From NCBI GenBank assembly GCA_030272155.1, contig CP126206.1, positions 3,833,001 through 3,897,000 on the forward strand: 64,000 nucleotides of DNA, in the 5' to 3' direction. Under the pieces are notes generated by a model. It ran no database searches and was not told the origin of the DNA. It worked only from the letters and a program-made list of their open reading frames with translations. Source of the stretch: Tetradesmus obliquus. Lineage: Eukaryota > Chlorophyta > Chlorophyceae > Sphaeropleales > Scenedesmaceae. The position numbers and the translations under genes were made by a program. Of this stretch, positions 1 through 11,672 are shown piece after piece (position 1 is the first letter of the stretch; the number at the start of each line of letters is the position of its first letter).

Positions 1-393
1 GCATGTGAGATCCTGCGGTGAGTAGGGGCGGAAACTCAAACGAAGCGCAGCGGCCCTCGAATAGTCCGGGCCGTTGCATTTTTAGCCGGCGCGCATACTT
101 GGCCGTCCTGGACGAATGGGATGCGTTCGTTGAACAATGTCTAAAATGTTATAACAAGTTGGTCTGTGCTGATTAATAATATAAAATGTCGTCGGAGCGA
201 CCGGGCTGAACCTAGCAGGTTGGCACGGGTGTCGGTCCACTGCCACTGGAAATTGGTTGGGCCTGCAAAAATACCTACTCGTGCGTTTGAGCTCGGACAT
301 TTCACCCACATGCATGTGAGATCCTTCAATGAGTAGGGGCGGAAGATCACACGAAGCGCAGCGGCCCTCGAATAGTCCGGGCCGTTGCATTTT

Positions 394-706
394 ATTTTAT
401 TTTTTTTGAAGCAAGAAAGTTACAAGGGCTGACCTACATAACTGTGCACTTGCTCCACAAAAAGATCCATTGAGAGAGTGAGGCAACCTGTTCCGCACTC
501 ACCCCACAGGTCTGGGCACTCGGTCAGGTCCTGGATGCCTTTCGGGGCTGCCCCGCACGGGGCTGTCTGCATGATCGTGTGACAGCGTCTCTTGGTACAA
601 GAGACCTGTGGGGTGAGTGCGGAACAGGTTGCCTCACTCTCTCAATGGATCTTTTTGTGGAGCAAGTGCAAAGTTATGTAGGTCGGCCCTTGTAACTTTC
701 TTGCTT

Positions 707-745
<39 letters not shown>

Positions 746-858
746 CCACAGGTCTCTTGTACCAAGAGACGCTGTCACACGATCATGCAGACAGCCCCGA
801 GCGGGGCAGCTCCGAAAGGCATCCAGGACCTGACCGAGTGCCCAGACTCCACTAAAAT
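394..858 (-). mobile_element. LINE 3' fragment (minus), split by a nested plus-strand fragment
   Basis: Satellite sequence ccgttgcatttt is duplicated at 382-393 and 859-870, a 12-bp TSD. Between the copies lies a T-rich tract (reverse poly(A)) followed by the reverse complement of the LINE 3' end up to the ctaaaat of its 5'-truncated edge. The element is interrupted at 514-743 by another LINE fragment in the opposite orientation. Confidence 0.9.
514..743 (+). mobile_element. Nested LINE 3' fragment with 36-nt poly(A)
   Basis: The host fragment's ccccacaggtct occurs at 502-513 and again at 744-755, a 12-bp TSD. The inserted piece starts at gggcactcgg, runs through the LINE 3' region including the gtctcttg/caagagac stem, and ends in A36 (708-743). 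It is a 5'-truncated copy with no coding capacity that inserted into an older LINE fragment. Confidence 0.9.
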
Positions 859-1036
859 CCGTTGCATTTTTAGCCGGCGCGCATACTTGGCCGTCCTGGA
901 CGAATGGGATGTGTTCGTTGAACAATGTTTAAAATGTTATAAAAAGTTGGTCTGTGTTGATAAATATAAAATGTCGTCGGAGCGACCGGGCTGAACCTAG
1001 CAGGTTGGCACGGGTGTCGGTCCACTGCCACTGGAA

Positions 1037-1282
1037 TTTTTTTTTTTTTTTTTTGAAGCAAGAAAATTACAAGGGCTGACCTACATAACTTTGCACTTGC
1101 TCCACAAAAAGATCCATTGAGAGAGTGAGGCAACCTGTTCCGCACTCACCCCACAGGTCTCTTGTACCAAGAGACGCTGTCACACGATCATGCAGACAGC
1201 CCCGTGCGGGGCAGCCCCGAAAGGCATCCAGGACCTGACCGAGTGCCCAGACTCCACTAAAATCACAGGTACGCAATGACGT
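1037..1282 (-). mobile_element. 5'-truncated LINE fragment in satellite
   Basis: Reverse poly(A) (T run from 1037) followed by the reverse complement of the LINE 3' end to …cgcaatgacgt. The flanking ccactggaa is repeated at 1028-1036 and 1283-1291, a 9-bp TSD. The 5' truncation point is close to that of the insert at 10387-10637. Confidence 0.88.
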
Positions 1283-4200
1283 CCACTGGAAATTGGATGG
1301 GCCTGCAAAAATACCTACTCGTCCGTTTGAGCTCGGACATTTCACCCACATGCATGTGAAATCCTTAAATGAGTACGGGCGGAAGATTTGTTTTTTAAGC
1401 AAGAAAGTCAGGGCGGAAACTCAAACGAAGCGCAGCGGCCCTCGAATAGTCCGGGCCGTTGCATTTTTAGCCTGCGCGCATACTTGGCCGTCCTGGACGA
1501 ATGGGATGTGTTCGTTGAACAATGTTTAAAATGTTATAACAAGTTGGTCTGTGTTGATAAATATAAAATGTCGTCGGAGCGACCGGGCTGAACCTAGCAG
1601 GTTGGCACGGGTGTCGGTCCACTGCCACTGGAAATTGGTTGGGCCTGCAAAAATACCTACTCGTGCGTTTGAGCTCGGACATTTCACCCACATGCATGTG
1701 AGATCCTTAAATGAGTAGGGGCAAAAGATCAAACGAAGCGCAGCGGCCCTCGAATAGTCCGGGCCGTTGCATTTTTAGCCGGCGCGCATACTTGGCCGTC
1801 CTGGACGAATGGGATGCGTTCGTTGAACAATGTTTAAAATGTTATAACAAGTTGGTCTGTGCTGATTAATAATATAAAATGTCGTCGGAGCGACCGGGTT
1901 GAACCTAGCAGGTTGGCACGGGTGTCGGTCCACTGCCACTGGAAATTGGTTGGGCCTGCAAAAATACCTACTCGTGCGTTTGAGCTCGGACATTTCACCC
2001 ACATACATGTGAGATCCTTCAATGAGTAGGGGCGGAAACTCAAACGAAGCGCAGCGGCCCTCGAATAGTCCGGGCCGTTGCATTTTTAGCCGGCGCGCAT
2101 ACTTGGCCGTCCTGGACAAATGGGATGTGTTCGTTGAACAATGTTTAAAATGTTATAACAAGTTGGTCTGTGTTGATAAATATAAAATGTCGTCGGAGCG
2201 ACCGGGCTGAACCTAGCAGGTTGGCACGGGTGTCGGTCCTCTGCCACTGGAAATTGGATGGGCCTGCAAAAATACCTACTCGTCCGTTTGAGCTCGGACA
2301 TTTCACCCACATGCATGTGAAAACCTTAAATGAGTACGGGCGAAAGATTTGTTTTTTAAGCAAGAAAGTCAGGGCGGAAACTCAAACGAAGCGCAGCGGC
2401 CCTCGAATAGTCCGGGCCGTTGCATTTTTAGCCTGCGCGCATACTTGGCCGTCCTGGACGAATGGGATGTGTTCGTTGAACAATGTTTAAAATGTTATAA
2501 CAAGTTGGTCTGTGTTGATAAATATAAAATGTCGTCGGAGCGACCGGGCTGAACCTAGCAGGTTGGCACGGGTGTCGGTCCACTGCCACTGGAAATTGGT
2601 TGGGCCTGCAAAAATACCTACTCGTGCGTTTGAGCTCGGACATTTCACCCACATGCATGTGAGATCCTTAAATGAGTAGGGGCGGAAACTCAAACGAAGC
2701 GCAGCGGCCCTCGAATAGTCTGGGCCGTTGCATTTTTAGCCGGCGCGCATACTTGGCCGTCCTGGACGAATGGGATGCGTTCGTTGAACAATGTTTAAAA
2801 TGTTATAACAAGTTGGTCTGTGCTGATTAATAATATAAAATGTCGTCGGAGCGACCGGGTTGAACCTAGCAGGTTGGCACGGGTGTCGGTCCACTGCCAC
2901 TGGAAATTGGTTGGGCCTGCAAAAATACCTACTCGTGCGTTTGAGCTCGGACATTTCACCCACATACATGTGAGATCCTTCAATGAGTAGGGGCGGAAAC
3001 TCAAACGAAGCGCAGCGGCCCTCGAATAGTCCGGGCCGTTGCATTTTTAGCCGGCGCGCATACTTGGCCGTCCTGGACAAATGGGATGTGTTCGTTGAAC
3101 AATGTTTAAAATGTTATAACAAGTTGGTCTGTGTTGATAAATATAAAATGTCGTCGGAGCGACCGGGCTGAACCTAGCAGGTTGGCACGGGTGTCGGTCC
3201 TCTGCCACTGGAAATTGGATGGGCCTGCAAAAATACCTACTCGTCCGTTTGAGCTCGGACATTTCACCCACATGCATGTGAAAACCTTAAATGAGTACGG
3301 GCGAAAGATTTGTTTTTTAAGCAAGAAAGTCAGGGCGGAAACTCAAACGAAGCGCAGCGGCCCTCGAATAGTCCGGGCCGTTGCATTTTTAGCCTGCGCG
3401 CATACTTGGCCGTCCTGGACGAATGGGATGTGTTCGTTGAACAATGTTTAAAATGTTATAACAAGTTGGTCTGTGTTGATAAATATAAAATGTCGTCGGA
3501 GCGACCGGGCTGAACCTAGCAGGTTGGCACGGGTGTCGGTCCACTGCCACTGGAAATTGGTTGGGCCTGCAAAAATACCTACTCGTGCGTTTGAGCTCGG
3601 ACATTTCACCCACATGCATGTGAGATCCTTAAATGAGTAGGGGCGGAAACTCAAACGAAGCGCAGCGGCCCTCGAATAGTCTGGGCCGTTGCATTTTTAG
3701 CCGGCGCGCATACTTGGCCGTCCTGGACGAATGGGATGCGTTCGTTGAACAATGTTTAAAATGTTATAACAAGTTGGTCTGTGCTGATTAATAATATAAA
3801 ATGTCGTCGGAGCGACCGGGTTGAACCTAGCAGGTTGGCACGGGTGTCGGTCCACTGCCACTGGAAATTGGTTGGGCCTGCAAAAATACCTACTCGTGCG
3901 TTTGAGCTCGGACATTTCACCCACATACATGTGAGATCCTTCAATGAGTAGGGGCGGAAACTCAAACGAAGCGCAGCGGCCCTCGAATAGTCCGGGCCGT
4001 TGCATTTTTAGCCGGCGCGCATACTTGGCCGTCCTGGACAAATGGGATGTGTTCGTTGAACAATGTTTAAAATGTTATAACAAGTTGGTCTGTGTTGATA
4101 AATATAAAATGTCGTCGGAGCGACCGGGCTGAACCTAGCAGGTTGGCACGGGTGTCGGTCCTCTGCCACTGGAAATTGGATGGGCCTGCAAAAATACCTA

Positions 4201-7200
4201 CTCGTCCGTTTGAGCTCGGACATTTCACCCACATGCATGTGAAAACCTTAAATGAGTACGGGCGAAAGATTTGTTTTTTAAGCAAGAAAGTCAGGGCGGA
4301 AACTCAAACGAAGCGCAGCGGCCCTCGAATAGTCCGGGCCGTTGCATTTTTAGCCTGCGCGCATACTTGGCCGTCCTGGACGAATGGGATGTGTTCGTTG
4401 AACAATGTTTAAAATGTTATAACAAGTTGGTCTGTGTTGATAAATATAAAATGTCGTCGGAGCGACCGGGCTGAACCTAGCAGGTTGGCACGGGTGTCGG
4501 TCCACTGCCACTGGAAATTGGTTGGGCCTGCAAAAATACCTACTCGTGCGTTTGAGCTCGGACATTTCACCCACATGCATGTGAGATCCTTAAATGAGTA
4601 GGGGCGGAAACTCAAACGAAGCGCAGCGGCCCTCGAATAGTCTGGGCCGTTGCATTTTTAGCCGGCGCGCATACTTGGCCGTCCTGGACGAATGGGATGC
4701 GTTCGTTGAACAATGTTTAAAATGTTATAACAAGTTGGTCTGTGCTGATTAATAATATAAAATGTCGTCGGAGCGACCGGGTTGAACCTAGCAGGTTGGC
4801 ACGGGTGTCGGTCCACTGCCACTGGAAATTGGTTGGGCCTGCAAAAATACCTACTCGTGCGTTTGAGCTCGGACATTTCACCCACATACATGTGAGATCC
4901 TTCAATGAGTAGGGGCGGAAACTCAAACGAAGCGCAGCGGCCCTCGAATAGTCCGGGCCGTTGCATTTTTAGCCGGCGCGCATACTTGGCCGTCCTGGAC
5001 AAATGGGATGTGTTCGTTGAACAATGTTTAAAATGTTATAACAAGTTGGTCTGTGTTGATAAATATAAAATGTCGTCGGAGCGACCGGGCTGAACCTAGC
5101 AGGTTGGCACGGGTGTCGGTCCTCTGCCACTGGAAATTGGATGGGCCTGCAAAAATACCTACTCGTCCGTTTGAGCTCGGACATTTCACCCACATGCATG
5201 TGAAAACCTTAAATGAGTACGGGCGAAAGATTTGTTTTTTAAGCAAGAAAGTCAGGGCGGAAACTCAAACGAAGCGCAGCGGCCCTCGAATAGTCCGGGC
5301 CGTTGCATTTTTAGCCTGCGCGCATACTTGGCCGTCCTGGACGAATGGGATGTGTTCGTTGAACAATGTTTAAAATGTTATAACAAGTTGGTCTGTGTTG
5401 ATAAATATAAAATGTCGTCGGAGCGACCGGGCTGAACCTAGCAGGTTGGCACGGGTGTCGGTCCACTGCCACTGGAAATTGGTTGGGCCTGCAAAAATAC
5501 CTACTCGTGCGTTTGAGCTCGGACATTTCACCCACATGCATGTGAGATCCTTAAATGAGTAGGGGCGGAAACTCAAACGAAGCGCAGCGGCCCTCGAATA
5601 GTCCGGGCCGTTGCATTTTTAGCCGGCGCGCATACTTGGCCGTCCTGGACAAATGGGATGTGTTCGTTGAACAATGTTTAAAATGTTATAACAAGTTGGT
5701 CTGTGTTGATAAATATAAAATGTCGTCGGAGCGACCGGGCTGAACCTAGCAGGTTGGCACGGGTGTCGGTCCTCTGCCACTGGAAATTGGATGGGCCTGC
5801 AAAAATACCTACTCGTCCGTTTGAGCTCGGACATTTCACCCACATGCATGTGAAAACCTTAAATGAGTACGGGCGAAAGATTTGTTTTTTAAGCAAGAAA
5901 GTCAGGGCGGAAACTCAAACGAAGCGCAGCGGCCCTCGAATAGTCCGGGCCGTTGCATTTTTAGCCTGCGCGCATACTTGGCCGTCCTGGACGAATGGGA
6001 TGTGTTCGTTGAACAATGTTTAAAATGTTATAACAAGTTGGTCTGTGTTGATAAATATAAAATGTCGTCGGAGCGACCGGGCTGAACCTAGCAGGTTGGC
6101 ACGGGTGTCGGTCCACTGCCACTGGAAATTGGTTGGGCCTGCAAAAATACCTACTCGTGCGTTTGAGCTCGGACATTTCACCCACATGCATGTGAGATCC
6201 TTAAATGAGTAGGGGCGGAAACTCAAACGAAGCGCAGCGGCCCTCGAATAGTCTGGGCCGTTGCATTTTTAGCCGGCGCGCATACTTGGCCGTCCTGGAC
6301 GAATGGGATGCGTTCGTTGAACAATGTTTAAAATGTTATAACAAGTTGGTCTGTGCTGATTATAAATATAAAATGTCGTCGGAGCGACCGGGCTGAACCT
6401 AGCGGGTTGGCACGGGTGTCGGTCCTCTGCCACTGGAAATTGGTTGGGCCTGCAAAAATACCTACTCGTGCGTTTGAGCTCGGACATTTCACCCACATGC
6501 ATGTGAGATCCTTCAATGAGTAGGGGCAAAAGATCAAACGAAGCGCAGCGGCCCTCGAATAGTCCGGGCCGTTGCATTTTTAGCCGGCGCGCATACTTGG
6601 CCGTCCTGGACAAATGGGATGTGTTCGTTGAACAATGTTTAAAATGTTATAACAAGTTGGTCTGTGTTGATAAATATAAAATGTCGTCGGAGCGACCGGG
6701 CTGAACCTAGCAGGTTGGCACGGGTGTCGGTCCTCTGCCACTGGAAATTGGATGGGCCTGCAAAAATACCTACTCGTCCGTTTGAGCTCGGACATTTCAC
6801 CCACATGCATGTGAAAACCTTAAATGAGTACGGGCGAAAGATTTGTTTTTTAAGCAAGAAAGTCAGGGCGGAAACTCAAACGAAGCGCAGCGGCCCTCGA
6901 ATAGTCCGGGCCGTTGCATTTTTAGCCTGCGCGCATACTTGGCCGTCCTGGACGAATGGGATGTGTTCGTTGAACAATGTTTAAAATGTTATAACAAGTT
7001 GGTCTGTGTTGATAAATATAAAATGTCGTCGGAGCGACCGGGCTGAACCTAGCAGGTTGGCACGGGTGTCGGTCCACTGCCACTGGAAATTGGTTGGGCC
7101 TGCAAAAATACCTACTCGTGCGTTTGAGCTCGGACATTTCACCCACATGCATGTGAGATCCTTAAATGAGTAGGGGCGGAAACTCAAACGAAGCGCAGCG

Positions 7201-9318
7201 GCCCTCGAATAGTCTGGGCCGTTGCATTTTTAGCCGGCGCGCATACTTGGCCGTCCTGGACGAATGGGATGCGTTCGTTGAACAATGTTTAAAATGTTAT
7301 AACAAGTTGGTCTGTGCTGATTAATAATATAAAATGTCGTCGGAGCGACCGGGTTGAACCTAGCAGGTTGGCACGGGTGTCGGTCCACTGCCACTGGAAA
7401 TTGGTTGGGCCTGCAAAAATACCTACTCGTGCGTTTGAGCTCGGACATTTCACCCACATACATGTGAGATCCTTCAATGAGTAGGGGCGGAAACTCAAAC
7501 GAAGCGCAGCGGCCCTCGAATAGTCCGGGCCGTTGCATTTTTAGCCGGCGCGCATACTTGGCCGTCCTGGACAAATGGGATGTGTTCGTTGAACAATGTT
7601 TAAAATGTTATAACAAGTTGGTCTGTGTTGATAAATATAAAATGTCGTCGGAGCGACCGGGCTGAACCTAGCAGGTTGGCACAGGTGTCGGTCCTCTGCC
7701 ACTGGAAATTGGATGGGCCTGCAAAAATACCTACTCGTCCGTTTGAGCTCGGACATTTCACCCACATGCATGTGAAAACCTTAAATGAGTACGGGCGAAA
7801 GATTTGTTTTTTAAGCAAGAAAGTCAGGGCGGAAACTCAAACGAAGCGCAGCGGCCCTCGAATAGTCCGGGCCGTTGCATTTTTAGCCTGCGCGCATACT
7901 TGGCCGTCCTGGACGAATGGGATGTGTTCGTTGAACAATGTTTAAAATGTTATAACAAGTTGGTCTGTGTTGATAAATATAAAATGTCGTCGGAGCGACC
8001 GGGCTGAACCTAGCAGGTTGGCACGGGTGTCGGTCCACTGCCACTGGAAATTGGTTGGGCCTGCAAAAATACCTACTCGTGCGTTTGAGCTCGGACATTT
8101 CACCCACATGCATGTGAGATCCTTAAATGAGTAGGGGCGGAAACTCAAACGAAGCGCAGCGGCCCTCGAATAGTCCGGGCCGTTGCATTTTTAGCCGGCG
8201 CGCATACTTGGCCGTCCTGGACAAATGGGATGTGTTCGTTGAACAATGTTTAAAATGTTATAACAAGTTGGTCTGTGTTGATAAATATAAAATGTCGTCG
8301 GAGCGACCGGGCTGAACCTAGCAGGTTGGCACGGGTGTCGGTCCTCTGCCACTGGAAATTGGATGGGCCTGCAAAAATACCTACTCGTCCGTTTGAGCTC
8401 GGACATTTCACCCACATGCATGTGAAAACCTTAAATGAGTACGGGCGAAAGATTTGTTTTTTAAGCAAGAAAGTCAGGGCGGAAACTCAAACGAAGCGCA
8501 GCGGCCCTCGAATAGTCCGGGCCGTTGCATTTTTAGCCTGCGCGCATACTTGGCCGTCCTGGACGAATGGGATGTGTTCGTTGAACAATGTTTAAAATGT
8601 TATAACAAGTTGGTCTGTGTTGATAAATATAAAATGTCGTCGGAGCGACCGGGCTGAACCTAGCAGGTTGGCACGGGTGTCGGTCCACTGCCACTGGAAA
8701 TTGGTTGGGCCTGCAAAAATACCTACTCGTGCGTTTGAGCTCGGACATTTCACCCACATGCATGTGAGATCCTTAAATGAGTAGGGGCGGAAACTCAAAC
8801 GAAGCGCAGCGGCCCTCGAATAGTCTGGGCCGTTGCATTTTTAGCCGGCGCGCATACTTGGCCGTCCTGGACGAATGGGATGCGTTCGTTGAACAATGTT
8901 TAAAATGTTATAACAAGTTGGTCTGTGCTGATTATAAATATAAAATGTCGTCGGAGCGACCGGGCTGAACCTAGCGGGTTGGCACGGGTGTCGGTCCAGT
9001 GCCACTGGAAATTGGTTGGGCCTGCAAAAATACCTACTCGTGCGTTTGAGCTCGGACATTTCACCCACATGCATGTGAGATCCTTCAATGAGTAGGGGCA
9101 AAAGATCAAACGAAGCGCAGCGGCCCTCGAATAGTCCGGGCCGTTGCATTTTTAGCCGGCGCGCATACTTGGCCGTCCTGGACAAATGGGATGTGTTCGT
9201 TGAACAATGTTTAAAATGTTATAACAAGTTGGTCTGTGTTGATAAATATAAAATGTCGTCGGAGCGACCGGGCTGAACCTAGCAGGTTGGCACGGGTGTC
9301 GGTCCTCTGCCACTGGAA
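1283..9318. repeat. Satellite block with 961/650-bp higher-order repeats
   Basis: Monomers are arranged as 308+342+311 (961 bp) or 308+342 (650 bp). Equivalent points recur at 2170, 3131, 4092 and 5053 (961 bp apart), then 5703 (650), 6664 (961), 7625 (961) and 8275 (650). Copies differ by only occasional single bases, for example gcacaggtg for gcacgggtg near 7682, so homogenisation is recent. Confidence 0.93.
1377..1418 (-). mobile_element. Fossil LINE 3'-end stub with TSD inside the 342-bp monomer class
   Basis: An 8-bp direct repeat gggcggaa (1377-1384 and 1411-1418) flanks 26 bp that contain a T-run followed by aagcaagaaagt. That is the reverse complement of the extreme LINE 3' end plus a short poly(A), as seen in the longer minus-strand inserts (tttttgaagcaagaaagtt…). 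Eight plus 26 equals the 34-bp difference between the 342-bp and 308-bp monomers. About 40 monomers across the array carry this same stub, so it inserted once and was amplified. Many copies have a mutated left TSD (gggcgaaa). Confidence 0.88.
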
Positions 9319-9525
9319 TTTTTTTTTTTTTTTTTTGAAGCAAGAAAATTACAAGGGCTGACCTACATAACTTTGCACTTGCTCCACAAAAAGATCCATT
9401 GAGAGAGTGAGGCAACCTGTTCCGCACTCACCCCACAGGTCTCTTGTACCAAGAGACGCTGTCACACGATCATGCAGACAGCCCCGTGCGGGGCAGCCCC
9501 GAAAGGCATCCAGGACCTGACCGAG
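9319..9525 (-). mobile_element. 5'-truncated LINE fragment, left of LINE locus A
   Basis: Reverse poly(A), then the LINE 3' end in reverse, stopping at …gacctgaccgag. TSD ccactggaa is at 9310-9318 and 9526-9534. The same insertion with the same end point and TSD is found at 27710-27920, so the two arose by segmental duplication of the array and not by independent insertion. Confidence 0.9.
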
Positions 9526-9649
9526 CCACTGGAAATTGGATGGGCCTGCAAAAATACCTACTCGTCCGTTTGAGCTCGGACATTTCACCCACATGCATGT
9601 GAAAACCTTAAATAAAAAAAAAAAATAAAATTAAGCAACAGCAGCAGCA

Positions 9650-10303
9650 GTGGTCACGGCTCAGCGGCAGCAACAGGAGCAGCAACAGCAGCGCATCAGC
9701 TGCCCAGCACACAATGATCTACTGGACCCGATCACTCAATCCATGGGTGCTGCCAATGCCAGGCAGCACCGCTGGGTGGCGAGTTATCAGAGGCTGAAAG
9801 ACACCCAGCTGCCGAGGCGGCTGCGAGTGTTTGGCTGGCGGCTTCTGCATGCAGGAGTGAAGGTAGGCGCACGGCGCATGCTGGCATCCAGTAGGCGCGC
9901 GCCGGCTCACTTTGCCTGCCCAGCACAGCAGTGTCAGCAGCCGCAGCAACTGGAGACCCTCACCCACTTGTTTGTGGAGTGCCCAATAGCTGCAGCAGTG
10001 TGGCAGTGGTATGCGCAACAGGTGTGGCAGCTTGTGCAGCCAGGAGCAGTGGTCCCTGTTAATAACAGCCGTCTGCTGCTGCTGGATGACTTCAGTGTGT
10101 GGGCGCCGCCAGCAGGGCAGCAGCAGTTGTGGACGCAGCTGCGTCTGCTGCTGCTGGAATCCATTTGGGTGGTGCGCTGCAGCAGCAGCAGGGCTGGCGT
10201 GACTGTGGCCAGGGCGGGTGGTAGCGAGGGCGGCAGCAGCCGCAATGCAGGCAGCAGTTTGCAATCGCAGAGCCACAACAACAGCGGGGCGGAGGACAAC
10301 AGT

Positions 10304-10341
<38 letters not shown>

Positions 10342-10383
10342 GGGCAGCCAACGGTTTGCAGCTGGCGAGCCGGGCAGCTCATC

Positions 10384-10414
<31 letters not shown>

Positions 10415-10881
10415 GAAGCAAGAAAGTTACAAGGGCCGACCTACATAACTTTGCACTTGCTCCACAAAAAGATCCATTGAGAGAGTGAGGCAACCTGTTC
10501 CGCACTCACCCCACAGGTCTCTTGTACCAAGAGACGCTGTCACACGATCATGCAGACAGCCCCGTGCGGGGCAGCCCCGAAAGGCATCCAGGACCTGACC
10601 GAGTGCCCAGACTCCACTAAAATCACAGTTACGCAATGCAGCTCATCATACGCTGCTAAGGCTGTGGCGTGCAGGTTTCTGGCAGAGCTACGGCAGCAAA
10701 TTCAGAGGGAATGGGATAGGGTGGAAGTAGATGTTAGGTTGGGTTGTGGGATACCGTTTGCATGGCTGCAAGGAAGGTCGCCTGAGATCAAACTTGTTGA
10801 CTTTTGGCAGAAGTGGGGAGCACTGTATAGGGTGGGCACCGATGGTCGCATCAAGATTCGGGCCGGCACGGCTGGCATGTG
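9650..10881 (+). pseudogene. LINE ORF2 C-terminus with zf-RVT domain, interrupted
   Basis: The frame reads LPRRLRVFGWRLLHAG, then a Cys/His cluster, then ETLTHLFVECPIAAAVWQW. This is the pattern of the reverse-transcriptase zinc-binding domain (zf-RVT) found C-terminal to RT in L1-type LINEs: CxxxxC, ET..H.F..CP, VW. It is followed by a Gln/Ser-rich linker with a CAG-repeat tract and a conserved tail ending IKIRAGTAGM before TGA. No RT core is present. The reading frame is broken by the nested insert 10387-10637; sequence after the insert (from 10651) continues as in the uninterrupted copy at 28047-29018. A relic with no expected function. Confidence 0.88.
10387..10637 (-). mobile_element. 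Nested LINE 3' fragment inside LINE copy A
   Basis: A 13-bp TSD, gcagctcatcata, lies at 10374-10386 and 10638-10650; the corresponding site in the copy at 28007 is empty, which proves the insertion. The element is a reverse poly(A) plus the last ~225 bp of the LINE, starting at attgcgtaactgtg in its own orientation. No Pol III A/B boxes were recognised, so it is read as a truncated LINE and not a SINE. Confidence 0.93.
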
Positions 10882-11070
10882 AGTGATGGGTTGGGCACGG
10901 GTATAGGTGGCGTGGTGGTTTGTTTTGACGGGTCGGGCAGGATATGCAATGCATTCGTTGGAGTAGTGGTTGTCGTTCCTCGTTGTGATGTGTTGCAAAA
11001 TAGAATGACAAAGGCTAAGTTGATGGCTGGGTTACGTTATGTATGCATGCGTGTGGGTAGCAGAGTATGA
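10879..11070 (+). pseudogene. RNase H-like segment in shifted frame after LINE ORF2
   Basis: Directly overlapping the ORF2 stop, the -1 frame encodes SDGLGTGIGGVVV, then a DGSGRI motif, then KAKLMAGLRYV. The spacing resembles the start of the RNase H domain (RVT_3) of plant-type L1s: first catalytic Asp, a Gly-rich strand, then an AEL..GL helix. The acidic residue expected in AEL is replaced by Lys/Ala. The frame ends about 60 codons in, so the domain is incomplete. All three LINE copies share the shift, so it was present in their source. Assignment is by pattern only. Confidence 0.5.
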
Positions 11071-11209
11071 TGATGTGTGCAGGCATGTGATGATAAGTTT
11101 GTGTGTGTGGTTATATGTGTCTGTGTTGGTGTCAAGTTTTACATAATGCCACATGTTTCATAGGGGTATGTTCGGTCAATAGCAGGATGTGCTTTGCATG
11201 AAGTGGCGA

Positions 11210-11265
11210 GTCTATGAATAGACAGGGGGTGATTGTCTGTGTCGACAATCAGTCACCTATAAATA
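11210..11265 (+). promoter_or_regulatory. LINE 3' UTR hairpins followed by TATA-like box
   Basis: Two inverted repeats (gtctat/atagac at 11210-11223; gattgtc/gacaatc at 11231-11250) are followed by tataaata at 11258-11265. The arrangement is kept in the other 3' UTR copies (31.26-31.32, 31.90-31.96 and 32.54-32.60 kb). The TATA-like box could drive transcription of downstream tandem copies, or it may be chance in an AT-rich stretch. Confidence 0.4.
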
Positions 11266-11518
11266 GGCGTCTTGTGTGTGTGTGTGTCGTAATGCTGCCT
11301 GTGAGGTGCAGCTTTTAGAGGTGTGCAAGTCACCATGCATTGATAGCTGACAGCTACACTATGGACAGCTTTTGTTTCAAGGGCCAGTCACGGTCTGTCA
11401 CACATCACAGGACGTTATTGCGTAACTGTGATTTTAGTGGAGTCTGGGCACTCGGTCAGGTCCTGGATGCCTTTCGGGGCTGCCCCGCACGGGGCTGTCT
11501 GCATGATCGTGTGACAGC

Positions 11519-11537
11519 GTCTCTTGGTACAAGAGAC
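11519..11537 (+). other. Perfect 8-bp stem-loop near LINE 3' end
   Basis: gtctcttg, loop gta, caagagac forms a perfect hairpin about 100 bp upstream of the poly(A). It is present in the larger LINE fragments in the window. LINE 3' stem-loops can be recognised by the element's RT; whether this one is cannot be told from sequence. Confidence 0.6.
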
Positions 11538-11637
11538 CTGTGGGGTGAGTGCGGAACAGGTTGCCTCACTCTCTCAATGGATCTTTTTGTGGAGCAAGTG
11601 CAAAGTTATGTAGGTCAGCCCTTGTAACTTTCTTGTT

Positions 11638-11672
<35 letters not shown>

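Larger units (their letters stand above)
9612..11670 (+). mobile_element. L1-like LINE copy, 5'-truncated (locus A)
   Basis: TSD gaaaaccttaa is at 9601-9611 and 11671-11681. After an A-rich 5' junction the copy enters a Gln-rich coding region, then a zf-RVT-type zinc-binding domain, a stop, an RNase H-like segment in another frame, a long 3' UTR and a poly(A) of about 32. Endonuclease and reverse transcriptase domains are missing through 5' truncation. The copy is further broken by a 251-bp nested LINE fragment at 10387-10637. It cannot be autonomous. Confidence 0.93.

Noticed and set aside
10387..10637. Independent SINE family
   Set aside because: The ~225-bp piece is identical to the LINE 3' end, other copies truncate at other points, and no Pol III A/B boxes were recognised; truncated LINE is simpler.
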